6,300 nt of DNA from Oscillospiraceae bacterium (GTDB taxonomy: Bacteria > Bacillota_A > Clostridia > Oscillospirales > Ruminococcaceae), in contig CAAFWX010000180.1 in the NCBI GenBank assembly GCA_900766795.1, positions 1-6,300 on the forward strand, read 5' to 3'. Each line of letters starts with the position of its first letter. Within the stretch, counting starts at the first letter, position 1. Both the position numbers and the translations under genes were made by a program. Positions 6,084-6,300 of the stretch are shown piece by piece. A model generated the notes under the pieces. That model made no database searches, had not been told where the DNA came from, and was given only the letters and a program-made list of their open reading frames with translations.

Positions 6084-6279
6084 ATCCTTGCGCCTCCATT
6101 TCGTAGATAAATATTTCCTCCAAATCAAGCGGCAGCTCGTCGAAGAATTTCGGCGAAAGCGCTTTTGCCGCATTGTGAATCTTCTCTCTGTCGCCGCGCG
6201 CGATTACGGTGGTAACGCTTCCGCTTTTCCCTATGTGAAGCACCCGCGCGTTGGGGAAATCATTCTCCGTTACCTCTCT
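6058..6279 (-). CDS. ABC transporter ATP-binding protein, C-terminal fragment (5'-partial)
   Basis: Only the last 73 residues are present. The frame is open from the adapter junction at 6279 (reading REVTENDFPNARVLHIGKSG) to the TGA at 6060-6058. No Walker A, signature or Walker B motif is in view. The identification rests on the C-terminal pattern LPLDLEEIFIYEMEAQGYD: in ABC ATPases of the multidrug/antimicrobial export type, a 'SLEEIF'-like segment ends the accessory domain. It also rests on the 26-bp overlap with a permease gene. The protein would sit on the inner face of the membrane, powering the permease. A GTG at 6243 could be mistaken for a start, but the upstream codons belong to the same conserved tail, so the gene continues off the contig. 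Confidence 0.85.
   Translation of the reverse strand, partial: REVTENDFPNARVLHIGKSGSVTTVIARGDREKIHNAAKALSPKFFDELPLDLEEIFIYEMEAQGYDSSKLKD
6093..6097 (-). promoter_or_regulatory. Ribosome binding site of the permease, inside the ATPase gene
   Basis: On the minus strand GGAGG (6097-6093) is 9 bases from the ATG at 6083 and lies within the last codons of the ATP-binding subunit (the YEMEAQGY region). This fixes the permease start and suggests translational coupling. Confidence 0.85.
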
Positions 6280-6300
6280 AGATCGGAAGAGCGTCGTGTA
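6280..6300. other. Illumina TruSeq read-1 adapter remnant, reverse complement (not genomic)
   Basis: From 6280 the sequence reads AGATCGGAAGAGCGTCGTGT and one further A, which is the reverse complement of the 3' end of the TruSeq universal (read-1) adapter. It is technical sequence; the genomic part ends at 6279. Confidence 0.97.

Noticed and set aside
6084..6173. Thirty-residue N-terminal extension of the permease (MRQKRFRRNSS...)
   Set aside because: It overlaps the conserved tail of the ATPase in another frame and lacks a ribosome site, whereas GGAGG precedes the ATG at 6083 at ideal spacing.

Overview
The window looks like a complete metagenomic contig rather than a slice of a larger one. 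It begins with 19 bases of Illumina TruSeq read-2 adapter (1-19) and ends with 21 bases matching the reverse complement of the read-1 adapter (6280-6300). Biological sequence runs from about 20 to 6279. The moderate GC, Gram-positive ribosome binding sites, a textbook sigma-A-type promoter and the gene families point to an anaerobic Firmicute. An uncultured gut or rumen member of the Clostridia (Oscillospirales/Ruminococcaceae-like) is my best guess; this is inference from style and content, not a database match.

Left part, plus strand (20-2212): a 5'-truncated soluble methyl-accepting chemotaxis-type protein with an N-terminal PocR sensory domain, then 61 bp later a complete iron-dependent alcohol dehydrogenase closely resembling FucO (lactaldehyde reductase / 1,2-propanediol oxidoreductase), closed by a strong intrinsic terminator. 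PocR domains are predicted sensors of small hydrocarbon derivatives, and PocR of Salmonella responds to 1,2-propanediol. A PocR receptor next to the enzyme that makes or consumes this diol suggests a linked sensing and metabolism unit for fucose/rhamnose fermentation products.

Middle part, minus strand (2226-3265): a 324-residue protein of unknown function with a zinc ribbon at each end, convergent to fucO. It has its own near-consensus promoter, which also argues for a start at 3200 rather than 3230.

The 330-450 bp around 3231-3560 carry no gene. They hold a compact MITE-like element (3274-3443) with 10-bp flanking direct repeats, 14-bp terminal inverted repeats and an internal perfect 25-bp inverted repeat whose arms each fold into their own hairpin. 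A further 9-bp perfect hairpin abuts it, followed by a short tandem repeat.

Right part, minus strand (3561-6279): an ABC exporter-type operon read leftwards. It consists of the last 73 residues of an ATP-binding subunit (cut by the contig end), overlapping by 26 bp a complete 840-residue permease with about nine membrane segments and a roughly 410-residue C-terminal domain predicted to lie outside the membrane. No tRNA, rRNA or CRISPR was seen. The strongest leads are the PocR-receptor/FucO pairing and the MITE-like element lying just upstream of a promoter.
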